DNA of 64,000 nucleotides from Maricaulis maris MCS10 (GTDB taxonomy: Bacteria; Pseudomonadota; Alphaproteobacteria; Caulobacterales; Maricaulaceae). The number at the start of each line of letters is the position of its first letter. Position 1 is the stretch's first letter. The translations under genes and the position numbers were made by a program. The stretch spans positions 2,062,001 to 2,126,000 of the forward strand of contig NC_008347.1 of assembly GCF_000014745.1 (NCBI RefSeq). The letters run 5' to 3'. This document shows, in pieces, positions 1 through 9,474 of the stretch. Under the pieces are notes generated by a model. It was not told the DNA's origin and ran no database searches. It was given only the letters and a program-made list of their open reading frames with translations.

Positions 1-1
1 G

Positions 2-205
2 GTCGTGGTGATCGAGCACAATCTCGACGTCATCAAGACCGCCGACTGGCTGATCGATCTGGGTCCCGAGGGCGGTGATGGCGGCGGCGAAGTGGTCGCG
101 GTCGGCACACCGGAAGACGTCGCCAAGGTTGAGCGCAGCTGGACCGGCCGCTACCTGGCGCCGATGCTGGAACGGGCGAAGGAGTTGCGGAAGAAGGCGG
201 GTTAG
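2..205 (+). CDS. uvrA: UvrABC system protein A, C-terminal end (partial)
   Basis: The reading frame is open from the first bases of the window to a TAG at 203-205 and encodes the last 68 or so residues of UvrA, the ATPase that recognises damaged DNA in nucleotide excision repair. The stretch [20 protein letters not shown] is the highly conserved end of the second ABC ATPase domain (H-loop region), followed by the usual GGDGGG and GTPEDVA segment. The 5' part, including any SOS operator, lies outside the window. Its stop overlaps the stop of the convergent CPBP gene by four bases, leaving no room for a separate terminator. Confidence 0.95.
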   Translation, partial: VVVIEHNLDVIKTADWLIDLGPEGGDGGGEVVAVGTPEDVAKVERSWTGRYLAPMLERAKELRKKAG

Positions 206-1143
206 TCGGCAGCCGCTGCCGGCGCCGCATCCACCTCAACCCCATAATCCGCCGCCTTGCCCTTGAACGCCCAATACAGCGTTCCGGCCAGCAGGACGAC
301 AGTCGTCACGGCGCTGGCTTCCGGGCCGAACACGCCGCCGGTCAGCCACCAGGCGGCGTCGGGGGCGTCGGCGAGATCGATCAGGATCGGGCTGACCGGG
401 CTGTCATGGCCGCTGACCGGCAGGCCGAAGCCCGAGGCCAGGAGCCAGTTCCACGCTGCATGCCAGCCGCACACGCCCCAAAGCGAGCCTTCCTTGATCG
501 CGTAGAGCGACAGCATCACGCCGACCAGGAGGATGTTGGCGAGACCGAAGGCCAGCTCAGCCGACATCTTTATATTGGCGCCGTGCAGAAGCGAGAAAAT
601 CGCCGAATTGACCACCACACCCCAGGCAATGCCATGGCGCGAGGTGATGACGCCCATCAACCAGCCGCGCATGAAAATCTCTTCCGTCGATCCCTGCACG
701 ATGAAGCCGAGCAGAACCCAGGCTGCGGGGATCAGGACCACCAGGGCGACCGATCCACCAGCCTCAACCTGATAGCCGCCCAGCAGCCAGATACCGCCGA
801 CGACAACCGCGAGAAAGCCCAGTCCGAGACCGTAGCCGCGCAGGAAACGTCCGAGGAAATTTGCGTTGAGGCCGATCGCAGCGAGCGAGCGACGCTCGAA
901 CAGGATGACCCAGAGAAAGACCAGGATGGCGCCCGGCGCAAATGTGCCGATCAGCGTGTAGGTGAGGCCCTGCCAAGTGTAATCCGAGGTTCCGTCCATC
1001 GAGACATAGCCGAGAAAAACCCCGGCAATCGCACCGATGATCGCCCCGACGAAAATCAGCGCAATTGCCATCGGTATGGCCGCTGCTGTCCAGGTCCGCC
1101 GGGCCCGCAACCCGCGTTTCGAATAGATTTCCCGTCCGGCCAT
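202..1143 (-). CDS. CPBP family intramembrane glutamic endopeptidase
   Basis: A 313-residue polytopic membrane protein with about eight hydrophobic segments. It carries the three CPBP (CAAX protease / bacteriocin-processing, Abi) motifs: EEIFMRG around residue 155, a SLLHG histidine motif about 30 residues later, and WHAAWNW further on. These supply the catalytic glutamate and histidine ligands of Rce1-type intramembrane proteases. The substrate is unknown. It converges on uvrA with a four-base stop overlap and stands apart from the next minus-strand gene by about 120 bp, so it is probably its own transcript. The family assignment is firm; any role in peptide processing or stress is inference. 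Confidence 0.88.
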   Translation of the reverse strand: MAGREIYSKRGLRARRTWTAAAIPMAIALIFVGAIIGAIAGVFLGYVSMDGTSDYTWQGLTYTLIGTFAPGAILVFLWVILFERRSLAAIGLNANFLGRFLRGYGLGLGFLAVVVGGIWLLGGYQVEAGGSVALVVLIPAAWVLLGFIVQGSTEEIFMRGWLMGVITSRHGIAWGVVVNSAIFSLLHGANIKMSAELAFGLANILLVGVMLSLYAIKEGSLWGVCGWHAAWNWLLASGFGLPVSGHDSPVSPILIDLADAPDAAWWLTGGVFGPEASAVTTVVLLAGTLYWAFKGKAADYGVEVDAAPAAAAD

Positions 1144-1266
1144 GCCTGTCCCCCGATGCCCGAAGCTGCGATGCCCGCAAGCAACGTTATTCGACCGGAG
1201 GTTAGGCAGAAGGCGACCGGGCTTGCAAGTCAGCGGGGCCGCCGTCTACCGCCACGCCGGAACGGG

Positions 1267-2322
1267 TCACCCCTCGCTGGGAGAGGCACCCATCGGATGG
1301 TCGGCGGCCAGTTTCGGTGCATCACCCTGCTCACCCTCACCGCCACTGCGGGCGCGGACGGCGTTATAGGCGCCGATCGAGTGCCAGACGGCTTCCAGCA
1401 TGACCTGGATGGCGTAGAGCAGGACGAAGCCAACGATCAGGCCGATCACCGTTCCGGGCTGGCTGAGACTGGCCTGAAGGCTGGCCAGGAAGGCGTCAGG
1501 ATCGACATGACTGCCCTGGTCGGCAAGCTCGACCAGATCGATGATCGCCGGGAAGAAGGCCGCGAACAGGGCCAGCTGGACGACAAAGCCGATCGTGCCG
1601 CCAATCACCATCATGATGACATAGGCGACGATATAGCTGACCAGCATGTGCCAGAACACGCCCTTGCTGGCATCCCAGCTCTCGAAAAAGCGCAGGCGGC
1701 CATCGAGCACGGTCAGTGCCGGAGCCGAAGCCAGTCGGACGCCCAGGACCACCAGGCCGACGAGGACGGCCAGTATGGCCAGCCCGGCGAGCAATACGCC
1801 ACCAAAACCGACGGCAGCCGAGTCGCCGCCGCTATGGGCGATCATCATCGCGCCGAAGCCGAAGAAACCAATCACGGTGGCCACGCCGAAATAGGCGACG
1901 GCAGCGACAACCAGATACATCAGATTGACGCCGATCAGCCGCATCTCGTCGCCACCCAGGCGGATGGGGACAACCGGCTTGACCTCACCCTTGGTGAGAA
2001 ACCGCAACCACGCCGCCTGAAACATGACCGCGAACAGGATGGACGCCGGAATGATCAGGAAACCATAGGTGAGAAAGGGCATGAGGATGTCGAAGACCAA
2101 TCGCATGGCTTCAGCGTCACTCAGCCGCCCGCCGGCATCGGCGTCGATGAGCTCGAACAGGTTCATGTAGGCCGGGCCCATCATCATCACGCCCAGTGCC
2201 AGCAAGGCGGTTGCGCAGATTGCCTGGAAGGCGAACAACCACAGGGCTCCGCCCGGTTTTTCGCCAAAGCGGATGAAGAACCAGAAGATTCCCTTGCCGA
2301 TATCGAATTCCTGCCTGGCCAT
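1267..2322 (-). CDS. polytopic inner-membrane protein, unknown function
   Basis: About 351 residues with roughly six membrane segments and no recognised enzyme motif. I chose ATG at 2322 rather than an in-frame GTG at 2337 because the GTG lies inside the apparent ribosome binding site (GGAGGGG). The region around RLGGDEMRLIGVNLMYLVV resembles RLSADEWRLFVVAMLN in the next upstream gene (2409-3299), and both proteins end with a pair of long hydrophobic stretches, so the two look like divergent paralogues in one operon. The C-terminal tail is short, charged and glycine/proline-rich. It could be a glycerophosphoryl-diester-type membrane domain or DUF975-like protein, but I cannot name the family. 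Confidence 0.7.
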   Translation of the reverse strand: MARQEFDIGKGIFWFFIRFGEKPGGALWLFAFQAICATALLALGVMMMGPAYMNLFELIDADAGGRLSDAEAMRLVFDILMPFLTYGFLIIPASILFAVMFQAAWLRFLTKGEVKPVVPIRLGGDEMRLIGVNLMYLVVAAVAYFGVATVIGFFGFGAMMIAHSGGDSAAVGFGGVLLAGLAILAVLVGLVVLGVRLASAPALTVLDGRLRFFESWDASKGVFWHMLVSYIVAYVIMMVIGGTIGFVVQLALFAAFFPAIIDLVELADQGSHVDPDAFLASLQASLSQPGTVIGLIVGFVLLYAIQVMLEAVWHSIGAYNAVRARSGGEGEQGDAPKLAADHPMGASPSEG

Positions 2323-2408
2323 GATTTGCCCCTCCACTGCACCACGAGGATATTATCATGACGCAAGCGGGAGAAATCGCCAGCGGGAACGGGTCGCCCT
2401 TCGTCCCG

Positions 2409-3299
2409 CTACTCGGAAGCCGGCGCCCGCAGCGTGTGGAAATGCGCGTAGAGCCCGGCCACGACCGGCAGGTTGAAGATGGCAAACAGGCCCGTCAGAC
2501 GCAGATATTCCGGAATGCGGACAAAGCCGCCTTCGGTCAGCAAGTCCTCGCCCAGCACCACCGGCACCATCAGGGGCCGCTCGCCGAGGATGGCGCAGAC
2601 CGCCTCATAAAGACCGATCTCGACGATCACCAGCGGCGCCAGGGCCGCCACGATCGACGCCAGGATCCGCCAGGCCTGCCCTTCGCTCAAAGACCAGACC
2701 GAGAGGACGCGCACCGAGCGCTGGGCGAAGCTCGCTGGAAATGACAGGCAAAGCCGCGCCACCAGCCAACCGACCAGGAGCAGGGCCAGCACATTGACCG
2801 CGCCAACGGCAACCCAGTCGGCCGTGGTGAGATATTGCATCGCCATCGGCAGATCGATGCCGGCCTCGCGGGCGTCGATACCGGCCCGTTCGACCGCGCC
2901 GGCCGCGACTGTGCCAAACACCACGATCGCGAACATGGCCGCCAGCAGCGCCACGATCAGCACCAGCGCCGCATTCAGCATGGCGACCACGAATAACCGC
3001 CATTCATCGGCCGACAGCCGCAGGCCGAAACGCCCGTCATATTCACCGCGCACGGCGAGTCTGAAAGCCATCGCCGAAAAGGCCAGGCTGCCCACCGTCA
3101 GCGCGATCAGCGCGACGGCATCCAGGGTCAGCCAGAAGCCGGTCAATTCGGCCGACTGGGCCATCTGGCCCAGCCACAGCTTGATGGCATAGGCGAGCGT
3201 GAAGGGCAGACCGGCGAGCACGAAGCGCTGCCAGTTGGCCAACAACAGGCGATAGGCCGCAGACAGGCTGGGCAGGATGGCAATGGGCTGGCTCGACAT
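2409..3299 (-). CDS. polytopic inner-membrane protein, paralogue of the downstream gene
   Basis: About 296 residues from ATG at 3299 (MSSQPIAILPS). The open frame extends upstream to 3371, but that extension is not hydrophobic and looks non-coding. There are about six membrane segments and no catalytic motif. The stretch RLSADEWRLFVVAMLN matches in position and pattern the RLGGDEMRLIGVNLM segment of the 1267-2322 product, which suggests gene duplication. The two genes are about 85 bp apart on the same strand. Function is unknown. Confidence 0.68.
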   Translation of the reverse strand: MSSQPIAILPSLSAAYRLLLANWQRFVLAGLPFTLAYAIKLWLGQMAQSAELTGFWLTLDAVALIALTVGSLAFSAMAFRLAVRGEYDGRFGLRLSADEWRLFVVAMLNAALVLIVALLAAMFAIVVFGTVAAGAVERAGIDAREAGIDLPMAMQYLTTADWVAVGAVNVLALLLVGWLVARLCLSFPASFAQRSVRVLSVWSLSEGQAWRILASIVAALAPLVIVEIGLYEAVCAILGERPLMVPVVLGEDLLTEGGFVRIPEYLRLTGLFAIFNLPVVAGLYAHFHTLRAPASE

Positions 3300-3383
3300 G
3301 ACGGCTCCGATCGGTTCGCGATCAGAGATACCGCCCTGCCCGACAGGATCAAGCGCGACGCGCGGTCGCAAAGGGAACGCCCC

Positions 3384-4772
3384 CTATCCACGCAGCCGGA
3401 AATGGAAAAAAGTCACAAGACCGTCGCGTGTCTCTGCCGGCATCAGCGGATCGACCGGCGCGTATGTCCAACTGTCGACCGCCTCCAGCGTCACCTCGCC
3501 AAACACACCCGCGGGCACTTCATAGATCAGCTCGGGCGCATTGACCCGCCCCATCTCGTCGACGGAGAAACGGACGACGGTAATACCTTCCTCCCCACTC
3601 CGTGCAGCAGGGTACGGATACGCCGGCTCCCGCCGCACAAGCGGGACCGGCCGAAACCCGGTCTCGTCCGGATCAACATAGCGACCACGATCGAACTCGA
3701 AACGAACCGCCCCTCTCTGCAGGCCTTCACGATCCGGCTCGAACCAGAAGCCCTCCAGCGCTTCCGTGACGACCGGTATGATGGCCTCATCAAGCGTGTT
3801 TTCCACGACCACAATATCCGTCGCAGCACCGGTCCGGTCGACCGAATACTCCAGCGTGATCGCGCCGCTCAGGTATTGCTGCGACCATTCCGAATCAGGG
3901 ATTGGCACGTGGCGACGGAGCCACCGGACCTCCCCGGTCAGCGCGTCTACCTGGTCATAGTCCGGGTCCGGATGGTCGGAGGTCTGGATGCGGGAAATCA
4001 TCTCCCAGCGTTCATCCTCATCAACATAAGCGATGCACATGCCCTGCAGAGCTTCGGCGACAAGGTGATTGGTCTCCAGATCCAGCGCCGAATAGGCCGC
4101 CGAGGCCTGCCGCATCTGCACGCTACACCCGACCCAGTCACGCCGGAAAGTCTCTCCGACCCCGCTCATGAACGCCAGGTTGGCATAGTTGAGGCTCCCG
4201 GCTCCATCACGCTCGCGAACCAGAGGCAATCCCGCAACCGCCATGCTGGCCGCGTCGCGCGTCCGCCGCGCCAGAATGCCGGTCTGCGCGGCCAGCAGGT
4301 AATGATCCGCCCGCATTGAATCGGAAACGCTAGCGGCGTCACTATCCGCCAGGTGACGGTCGGCACGCTCGGCACACCGGTATGCGTCCGAGTAATCGCC
4401 TGCCAGATAGGCAGAGCTGGCGGCATTGTACCAGAGCCGGAAACGGTCGCGTGCCGGGTCACCGAGCCGCTCGGCGATTTCGGCGGCTTCGCGCCGTGCT
4501 TCATATGCCGCCGCATGATCCCCCTGCGCCTCGGCCATATCCCCGTAATTCGCCGCCAGGACGCCAATGAGCGCTCGATCAATTCGCGCATCCTGCGCCG
4601 CCCGCCAAGCGAGTTCAGCCGCCTCAGACGCGGCCTCATGGTCATTCGACGCCAAGGCCGATTCATAGGCCAGATAGGCGTCACCGACCGCTTGCGGCAA
4701 TGCCTCATCCTGAGCCAACGCCGTGGTCGCCGAGGCCACGAAGGTCAGCGACGCAATCCAAACCTGTTTCAT
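3384..4772 (-). CDS. secreted TPR-like protein with two TonB C-terminal-type domains
   Basis: About 462 residues from ATG at 4772; the first 21 form a signal peptide ending ALAQ. The body is alanine-rich and helical (TPR/SEL1-like, residues 25-260). The C-terminal third has two TonB_C-like folds: a degenerate one beginning near SGAITLEYSVDRTG and a canonical one around EPAYPYPAA, then VVRFSVDEMGRV, then VPAGVFGEVTLEAVDSWTY. Unlike true TonB there is no N-terminal anchor helix kept in the membrane and no proline-rich span, so it should be free in the periplasm. It is the last gene of a three-paralogue series (7195 to 3384). The N-terminus DEALPQAVGDAYLAYESAL is shared with the next gene upstream. 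The partner is unknown. Confidence 0.8.
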   Translation of the reverse strand: MKQVWIASLTFVASATTALAQDEALPQAVGDAYLAYESALASNDHEAASEAAELAWRAAQDARIDRALIGVLAANYGDMAEAQGDHAAAYEARREAAEIAERLGDPARDRFRLWYNAASSAYLAGDYSDAYRCAERADRHLADSDAASVSDSMRADHYLLAAQTGILARRTRDAASMAVAGLPLVRERDGAGSLNYANLAFMSGVGETFRRDWVGCSVQMRQASAAYSALDLETNHLVAEALQGMCIAYVDEDERWEMISRIQTSDHPDPDYDQVDALTGEVRWLRRHVPIPDSEWSQQYLSGAITLEYSVDRTGAATDIVVVENTLDEAIIPVVTEALEGFWFEPDREGLQRGAVRFEFDRGRYVDPDETGFRPVPLVRREPAYPYPAARSGEEGITVVRFSVDEMGRVNAPELIYEVPAGVFGEVTLEAVDSWTYAPVDPLMPAETRDGLVTFFHFRLRG

Positions 4773-4827
4773 CGCTTCCTCCACTTACGGCCCCAATGGC
4801 AAACCACACACAATCAGAGCGGTCGCG

Positions 4828-6003
4828 TCAGCGCTGCATGCGAAAGTCGAATCGGGTTTCCACACCCTCCCTGAGGACCGGCTCGCCATCGCGCGTGGCC
4901 GGCTCATAGCGCCAGTCCTCAACCGCACTGACCGAAGTCGCATCAAAAATGGCCGGCGGGAAGGATCCGATAATGCGGATATTCCGGGTCCGGCCGGTCG
5001 CGGTCACGTCGAAGCTGACATAGACCACACCATCGAGATTCGAGTAGGCGGCATCGCGCGGATAGTTGGGCATGCGTCGGCTGATCGGTTCGGCGTCGCA
5101 GCAGGCCTCCGGCTCGGATTCATCGTTCGGATCGGACCCGATATCCGGCTCGTCAGTCGCTGGCAGGGCGGGGTGGAAGGGATTAGCCGCCAATCGGGCC
5201 TCAAGCCGGTCGAGGGCTTCACGGGTCCCGACTTCATCATGCTCGAACAGGTTCAGGCGGGCCGATGTATACGCCGCTCGCAGGGTCGCCGTGTCGACAT
5301 GGTCGGGCGCGACCTCAGCCAGCACATCCCTGGCCACATGCAGCGAATAGGTCGCGTCCTCAAATTCACGGTCCAGAGTCTGCGCGATTCCGGCATAGAA
5401 CAGGGCCAGGGCATAGCTCTGACTGGGCGCATCCAGACTGGCCTCGAAGGCTGCGACAGATTGCACCGCGGCATCGCCGGCATCATCGAGCCGGCCCCGG
5501 CCAATAGCCAATGCGGCCCGGGTCAGGAAGGCATCGCCAGCGAATTCAGTCGCAGCACCAAGGTCATCGCCGAGCTCTTCCAACGCGTTGGCAGCATTGC
5601 GTGAACAGGAATAGGCGTCATTTCTATCCTGATTATGCAGGGCTACCAGTGCCGCATTGTGCCATCGCCAGGCACGCTCGACCGGATCGACATCGGCACG
5701 GTCGGACAAGCGCCCCGCTATCCGCCAGGCCTCTTGCGCCGACTCGTAATCAGCGTTCAAGGACGCGGCAAAACCGTAATTCTCGGCCAGCGTCGCCAAG
5801 GTGGCGCGATCAATATCGGCCTCATCACCGGCTTCGTACGCCCGACGCCCCGCGTCGAGCAGGGCCATGGCATCACCCACTTCCAGGGCGGCCTGATAGT
5901 CGAGATAGGCCGACGCAACGTCTTGCGGCAATGCCTCGTCCTGAGCCAACGCCGTGGTGGCCGAGGCCAGGAGCGTCAGGGACGCAATCAAAACCTGTTT
6001 CAT
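4828..6003 (-). CDS. secreted TPR-like protein with a TonB C-terminal-type domain
   Basis: About 391 residues from ATG at 6003 (MKQVLIASLT, nearly the same signal peptide as the next gene down). A longer open frame to 6135 is rejected because it adds a non-hydrophobic, low-quality leader. The helical repeat body (residues 25-290) is followed by an acidic linker with two adjacent cysteines (EACCDAEP) and one canonical TonB_C domain: RRMPNYPRDAAYSN, then VYVSFDVTATGRTRNI, then FPPAIFDATSVSAVEDWRYEP. It lies 16 bp behind the 6020-7195 gene and 55 bp before 3384-4772, consistent with one operon. The twin cysteines just before the TonB_C domain could form a disulfide; that is inference. Confidence 0.8.
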   Translation of the reverse strand: MKQVLIASLTLLASATTALAQDEALPQDVASAYLDYQAALEVGDAMALLDAGRRAYEAGDEADIDRATLATLAENYGFAASLNADYESAQEAWRIAGRLSDRADVDPVERAWRWHNAALVALHNQDRNDAYSCSRNAANALEELGDDLGAATEFAGDAFLTRAALAIGRGRLDDAGDAAVQSVAAFEASLDAPSQSYALALFYAGIAQTLDREFEDATYSLHVARDVLAEVAPDHVDTATLRAAYTSARLNLFEHDEVGTREALDRLEARLAANPFHPALPATDEPDIGSDPNDESEPEACCDAEPISRRMPNYPRDAAYSNLDGVVYVSFDVTATGRTRNIRIIGSFPPAIFDATSVSAVEDWRYEPATRDGEPVLREGVETRFDFRMQR

Positions 6004-6019
6004 CGCAAATGCCTCTTTA

Positions 6020-7195
6020 TCAATCCTGGTTTTCAACGGGGGGGATCGGCACTGGCCTGATCGACTGCAGCAACCGAAAGGACAACTGCGTTGCCGCCCC
6101 GCGGCGACCATCGACCGCCCCTGTAAAGGCGACACGAAACAAGCCAGTCATCGTGACAGGCACGCCTTCGCAGTCCGTATGGAATTCTGTCCGGGAGAGG
6201 TTTCGGTCAATCGCCCGCACGAGCCGACTGTCACGCCGCGGCGATGTTTGCGGATCCGGGCCAAGCTCGACAAACTCGCCATCCTGAACACTGAATTCGA
6301 CCCGGGCGACGCCGCCCAGCTGGCCGCGTTCAACCGAGCGCAAGGGGACCCGGACTTCCTCCCATGGTCCGACGGGCACAGGCCTGCTGGCGAGGTCAGC
6401 GCACAATACGGATTGCGTTTCCGGCGCCATCGATGACAGCGCATCGGGCAGGCCCTGCCCGTCCGTCACAAGTATATCGGCCAGCCCGGCGACCAGTGCC
6501 GCCAAAGCCCGCATTCCGTCCGCTGTGGATCGATCGATCGCCTGCACAGCCTGATCCGTGAGTTCCAGGGCCGTGCTGCGATTTTCGCGAAGCATCGCGT
6601 CTCGTCGCAGGATCAGCGTGAGGTTCGCCAGTCGCACCGGATCTGTAAGGTTGGAGAGCGCCGTCGAGCGTTCCATCTCCAACTCCATGCGCAGCCCGTC
6701 CGACAGCGGCTCGGAGAATATGTTCGGATATACACTGCTGAACAGGCGTTCGCGTTCCCGGTCACTCAGGATCGGGCCGGCGGCCAACACCTCGATCAAC
6801 GGGTCTTGCAGAACCAGGAATGCGACAGTGTTTTCAGCCTGATGAGCTGCGGAAAGGCCCTGAAGATATACATCACGGGCCAATTCCGGCTCGCCCGCGA
6901 GCCTGGCCAGCTCGGCGGCGGACTCGACAATTTCCACCAGCCCGAGTCCACGTCCGCGTGCCGGTGCCATCGCCAAAGCGTTGAGGCCAAGCGTCAGCTG
7001 AATTTCGGGATCAATCGCGGCCGCCTGTGCTTCGGCATATGCCGCTTCTGCCGCCAAACTCGCCGCCGGGAAATCGGCCTGTTCAAGAGCCGCCTCATAG
7101 CGCAGATAGGCGTCCGAAACCGCAGCGGGCAATTCTTGCGCGTCGGCCAAGGCAGTCATCGACAACGCGACCAACAAACTGACCAAACGCTTCAT
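6020..7195 (-). CDS. secreted paralogue of the two TonB_C/TPR proteins, C-terminal domain degenerate
   Basis: 391 residues with a signal peptide ([20 protein letters not shown]). The mature start [19 protein letters not shown] aligns with the start of the two downstream products, so this is the first member of a tandem triplication. The C-terminal 110 residues are predicted beta-rich ([18 protein letters not shown], then [16 protein letters not shown]) and may be a decayed TonB_C fold, but the YP...A and WRYEP signatures are missing. It faces trmFO across a 109-bp divergent spacer, which probably holds the promoter for the trio. Function is unknown. Confidence 0.72.
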   Translation of the reverse strand: MKRLVSLLVALSMTALADAQELPAAVSDAYLRYEAALEQADFPAASLAAEAAYAEAQAAAIDPEIQLTLGLNALAMAPARGRGLGLVEIVESAAELARLAGEPELARDVYLQGLSAAHQAENTVAFLVLQDPLIEVLAAGPILSDRERERLFSSVYPNIFSEPLSDGLRMELEMERSTALSNLTDPVRLANLTLILRRDAMLRENRSTALELTDQAVQAIDRSTADGMRALAALVAGLADILVTDGQGLPDALSSMAPETQSVLCADLASRPVPVGPWEEVRVPLRSVERGQLGGVARVEFSVQDGEFVELGPDPQTSPRRDSRLVRAIDRNLSRTEFHTDCEGVPVTMTGLFRVAFTGAVDGRRGAATQLSFRLLQSIRPVPIPPVENQD

Positions 7196-7304
7196 AGCAC
7201 AACTCCCCGTTGATCGGTTTTATCGTCCGCCAGCCACGACCGGTCAAGCTGAACAGCCCCATCCCTGCCCTACGCCGCTTGACTCCCCCGCCCCCCGGTT
7301 CGAT

Positions 7305-8705
7305 ATGCCGCGCATGACAGATCAAGCGATGAAACCCATTCACGTCATCGGCGGCGGCATGGCCGGCTCCGAAGCGACCTGGCAGCTCGTCTCCCAAGGC
7401 GTTCCCGTCATCCTGCACGAGATGCGCGGCGTGAAGGGTACCGATGCCCACCACACGGACGGGCTGGCCGAGCTGGTGTGCTCGAACTCCTTCCGTTCGG
7501 ATGATCACCGCACCAATGCGGTCGGGCTGCTGCACGAGGAGATGCGCCGTCTCGACTCGATCATCCTGCGTCAGGGCGATGCGGCCCGCCTGCCCGCCGG
7601 CGGGGCGCTGGCGGTTGATCGCGATGTGTTTTCGCAGGCGGTCACCAAGGAGCTCTCCGAGCACCCGCTGGTCACCATCAGTCGCGAGGAAATCCCGGCC
7701 CTGCCGCCGGAAGACTGGGACAGCGTCATCATCGCCACCGGCCCGCTGACCTCGGAAAGCCTGTCCGAGGCCATCCTGAAAGAGACCGGTGAAGGCGAGC
7801 TGGCCTTCTTCGATGCCATCGCCCCGGTCGTCTATCGCGACAGCGTCAACACCGAAAAGGCCTGGTTCCAGTCGCGCTATGACAAGGGCGACACGGACGC
7901 CGAGCGCAAGGCCTATCTCAACTGCCCGATGGACCGGGACCAGTATGAGGCCTTCATCGATGCGCTGATCGCGGCTGAAAAGACCGAGTTCAAGGAATGG
8001 GAGGCCAACACCCCCTATTTCGATGGCTGCCTGCCCATTGAAGTGATGGCCGAGCGCGGCCGCGAGACCCTGCGTCACGGCCCGATGAAGCCGGTCGGCC
8101 TGACCAATCCGCACAATCCGACCGTGAAGCCCTGGGCCATCGTCCAGCTGCGCCAGGACAATGCGCTGGGCACGTTGTTCAATCTCGTCGGCTTCCAGAC
8201 CAAGATGAAATACGGCGCCCAGGGCGAGGTGCTGCGCATGATCCCGGGCCTGGAGGAGGCGCGCTTTGCCCGTCTTGGCGGCATTCACCGCAACACCTTC
8301 CTCAACTCACCCAAACTCCTCGACGCGCAATTGCGCCTGAAGAGCCAGCCGCGCCTGCGTTTCGCCGGCCAGCTGATCGGTGTCGAAGGTTATGTCGAGA
8401 GCGCGGCGATGGGCCTTCTGGCCGGTCGCTACGCCGCTGCAGAGCGGTTGGGCGCCAGCCTGACCCCGCCACCGGCCACCACAGCGCTGGGCGCGCTGAT
8501 CGGCCATGTCACCGGCGGACACCTGATCTCCGGCAAGGGGTCCTTCCAGCCGATGAATGTCAATTTCGGCCTGTTCCCGCCGATCGAGCAGCCCACCGTC
8601 GATGCCGACGGCAATCGCATCAAGGGCAAGGCCAAGACCCCGGCCCGCAAGGCTGCGATGTCAGCACGCGCGCTGAGCGATCTGGCGGACTGGCAGGCCG
8701 GCTGA
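7305..8705 (+). CDS. trmFO: methylenetetrahydrofolate--tRNA-(uracil-5-)-methyltransferase TrmFO
   Basis: A FAD- and folate-dependent enzyme that makes ribothymidine-54 in the tRNA T-loop. The N-terminal dinucleotide-binding motif [11 protein letters not shown] (near residue 14) and [11 protein letters not shown] with HEEMRRLDS are characteristic of TrmFO/Gid. The second signature, [19 protein letters not shown], and a GGHLISG-type end also fit. The length of about 460 residues is normal. The start is uncertain: ATG at 7305, 7314 or 7329 all precede [10 protein letters not shown] closely and none has a strong Shine-Dalgarno sequence. The C-terminus has the usual lysine/arginine-rich tail ([18 protein letters not shown]). 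It is monocistronic and converges on an SDR gene six bases downstream. Confidence 0.96.
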   Translation: MPRMTDQAMKPIHVIGGGMAGSEATWQLVSQGVPVILHEMRGVKGTDAHHTDGLAELVCSNSFRSDDHRTNAVGLLHEEMRRLDSIILRQGDAARLPAGGALAVDRDVFSQAVTKELSEHPLVTISREEIPALPPEDWDSVIIATGPLTSESLSEAILKETGEGELAFFDAIAPVVYRDSVNTEKAWFQSRYDKGDTDAERKAYLNCPMDRDQYEAFIDALIAAEKTEFKEWEANTPYFDGCLPIEVMAERGRETLRHGPMKPVGLTNPHNPTVKPWAIVQLRQDNALGTLFNLVGFQTKMKYGAQGEVLRMIPGLEEARFARLGGIHRNTFLNSPKLLDAQLRLKSQPRLRFAGQLIGVEGYVESAAMGLLAGRYAAAERLGASLTPPPATTALGALIGHVTGGHLISGKGSFQPMNVNFGLFPPIEQPTVDADGNRIKGKAKTPARKAAMSARALSDLADWQAG

Positions 8706-8711
8706 GCCTGC

Positions 8712-9407
8712 CTACCAGGGCAGGTCCTGGCCGGACACGTGGTAGAAACGGCCGCTCATCACCGGATTGCCATAGGCACGGGCGATGAGGTCGAGCTGAC
8801 CCGACACCGATTCCTGTACGGTGAGCTGGCCATTGGGGCCGCCCATGTCGGTTTTCACCCAGCCGGGGTGAAGCGTCAGCACGACAATGCCGCGATCCTT
8901 GAGATCAATGCTCAGCGATTTGCCGATGGCATTGAGGGCTGCCTTCGAAGCGCGATAGCCATAGCCACCGCCGCTGCCATTGTCGCGGATCGAGCCCATG
9001 CGGGATGATTGCAGGGCGATCACTTTCATTTCCGACGCGGCAACCTGATCAACAAAGGCCTCGACCAGCGCCAGCGGCGCGATGGAATTGACCTTGAACT
9101 CTTCCAGCATGGCGGCACCGGCGGCGCTGCCGAACTGGCGGGTCTCGGGTGCCATCTTGCCGGCATTGGCGAACAACAGGTCGACCGGACCGGTCACCGC
9201 TTTCGCGAGCGCCGCAGCGCTGTCCGGATCGGCCGCGTCATAGGCGTGCAGGTCCAGCTTGCCGTCACCGACGGGCAATGCGGCCAGCTCGGCAGCATCT
9301 CCGGGTGAGCGCACCGCAGCGCTGACATGCCAGCCACGCTCGAGCAATTGCCGGGCATGCTCCAGCCCCAGTCCGCGATTGGCTCCGGTGATCAGCGCGT
9401 GGTGCAT
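8712..9407 (-). CDS. short-chain dehydrogenase/reductase (SDR)
   Basis: 231 residues, the classic SDR length. It has TGANRGLG for cofactor binding at residues 7-14, an NAG motif near residue 80, and a catalytic triad of serine (SSRMGSI) with YRASK near residue 150. An HPGWVKTDMGG segment follows. The pattern resembles the C-factor/sniffer-like SDR subgroup, which often lacks a defined substrate. The gene lies between convergent trmFO and the squalene-synthase-like gene 67 bp upstream on the same strand. Substrate unknown. Confidence 0.9.
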   Translation of the reverse strand: MHHALITGANRGLGLEHARQLLERGWHVSAAVRSPGDAAELAALPVGDGKLDLHAYDAADPDSAAALAKAVTGPVDLLFANAGKMAPETRQFGSAAGAAMLEEFKVNSIAPLALVEAFVDQVAASEMKVIALQSSRMGSIRDNGSGGGYGYRASKAALNAIGKSLSIDLKDRGIVVLTLHPGWVKTDMGGPNGQLTVQESVSGQLDLIARAYGNPVMSGRFYHVSGQDLPW

Positions 9408-9474
9408 GGGTCGTCTCCTTGGTTGCGCCCATGTTGAACGCGAGCGGGTGCGGGACGCAAGACCCTGCCGCTGT

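Noticed and set aside
406-2361. 651-residue open frame on the plus strand, opposite the CPBP and membrane protein genes
   Set aside because: Its translation is rich in H, D, Q and R with no domain pattern, as expected of the antisense frame of high-GC genes. The minus-strand frames encode clear membrane proteins.
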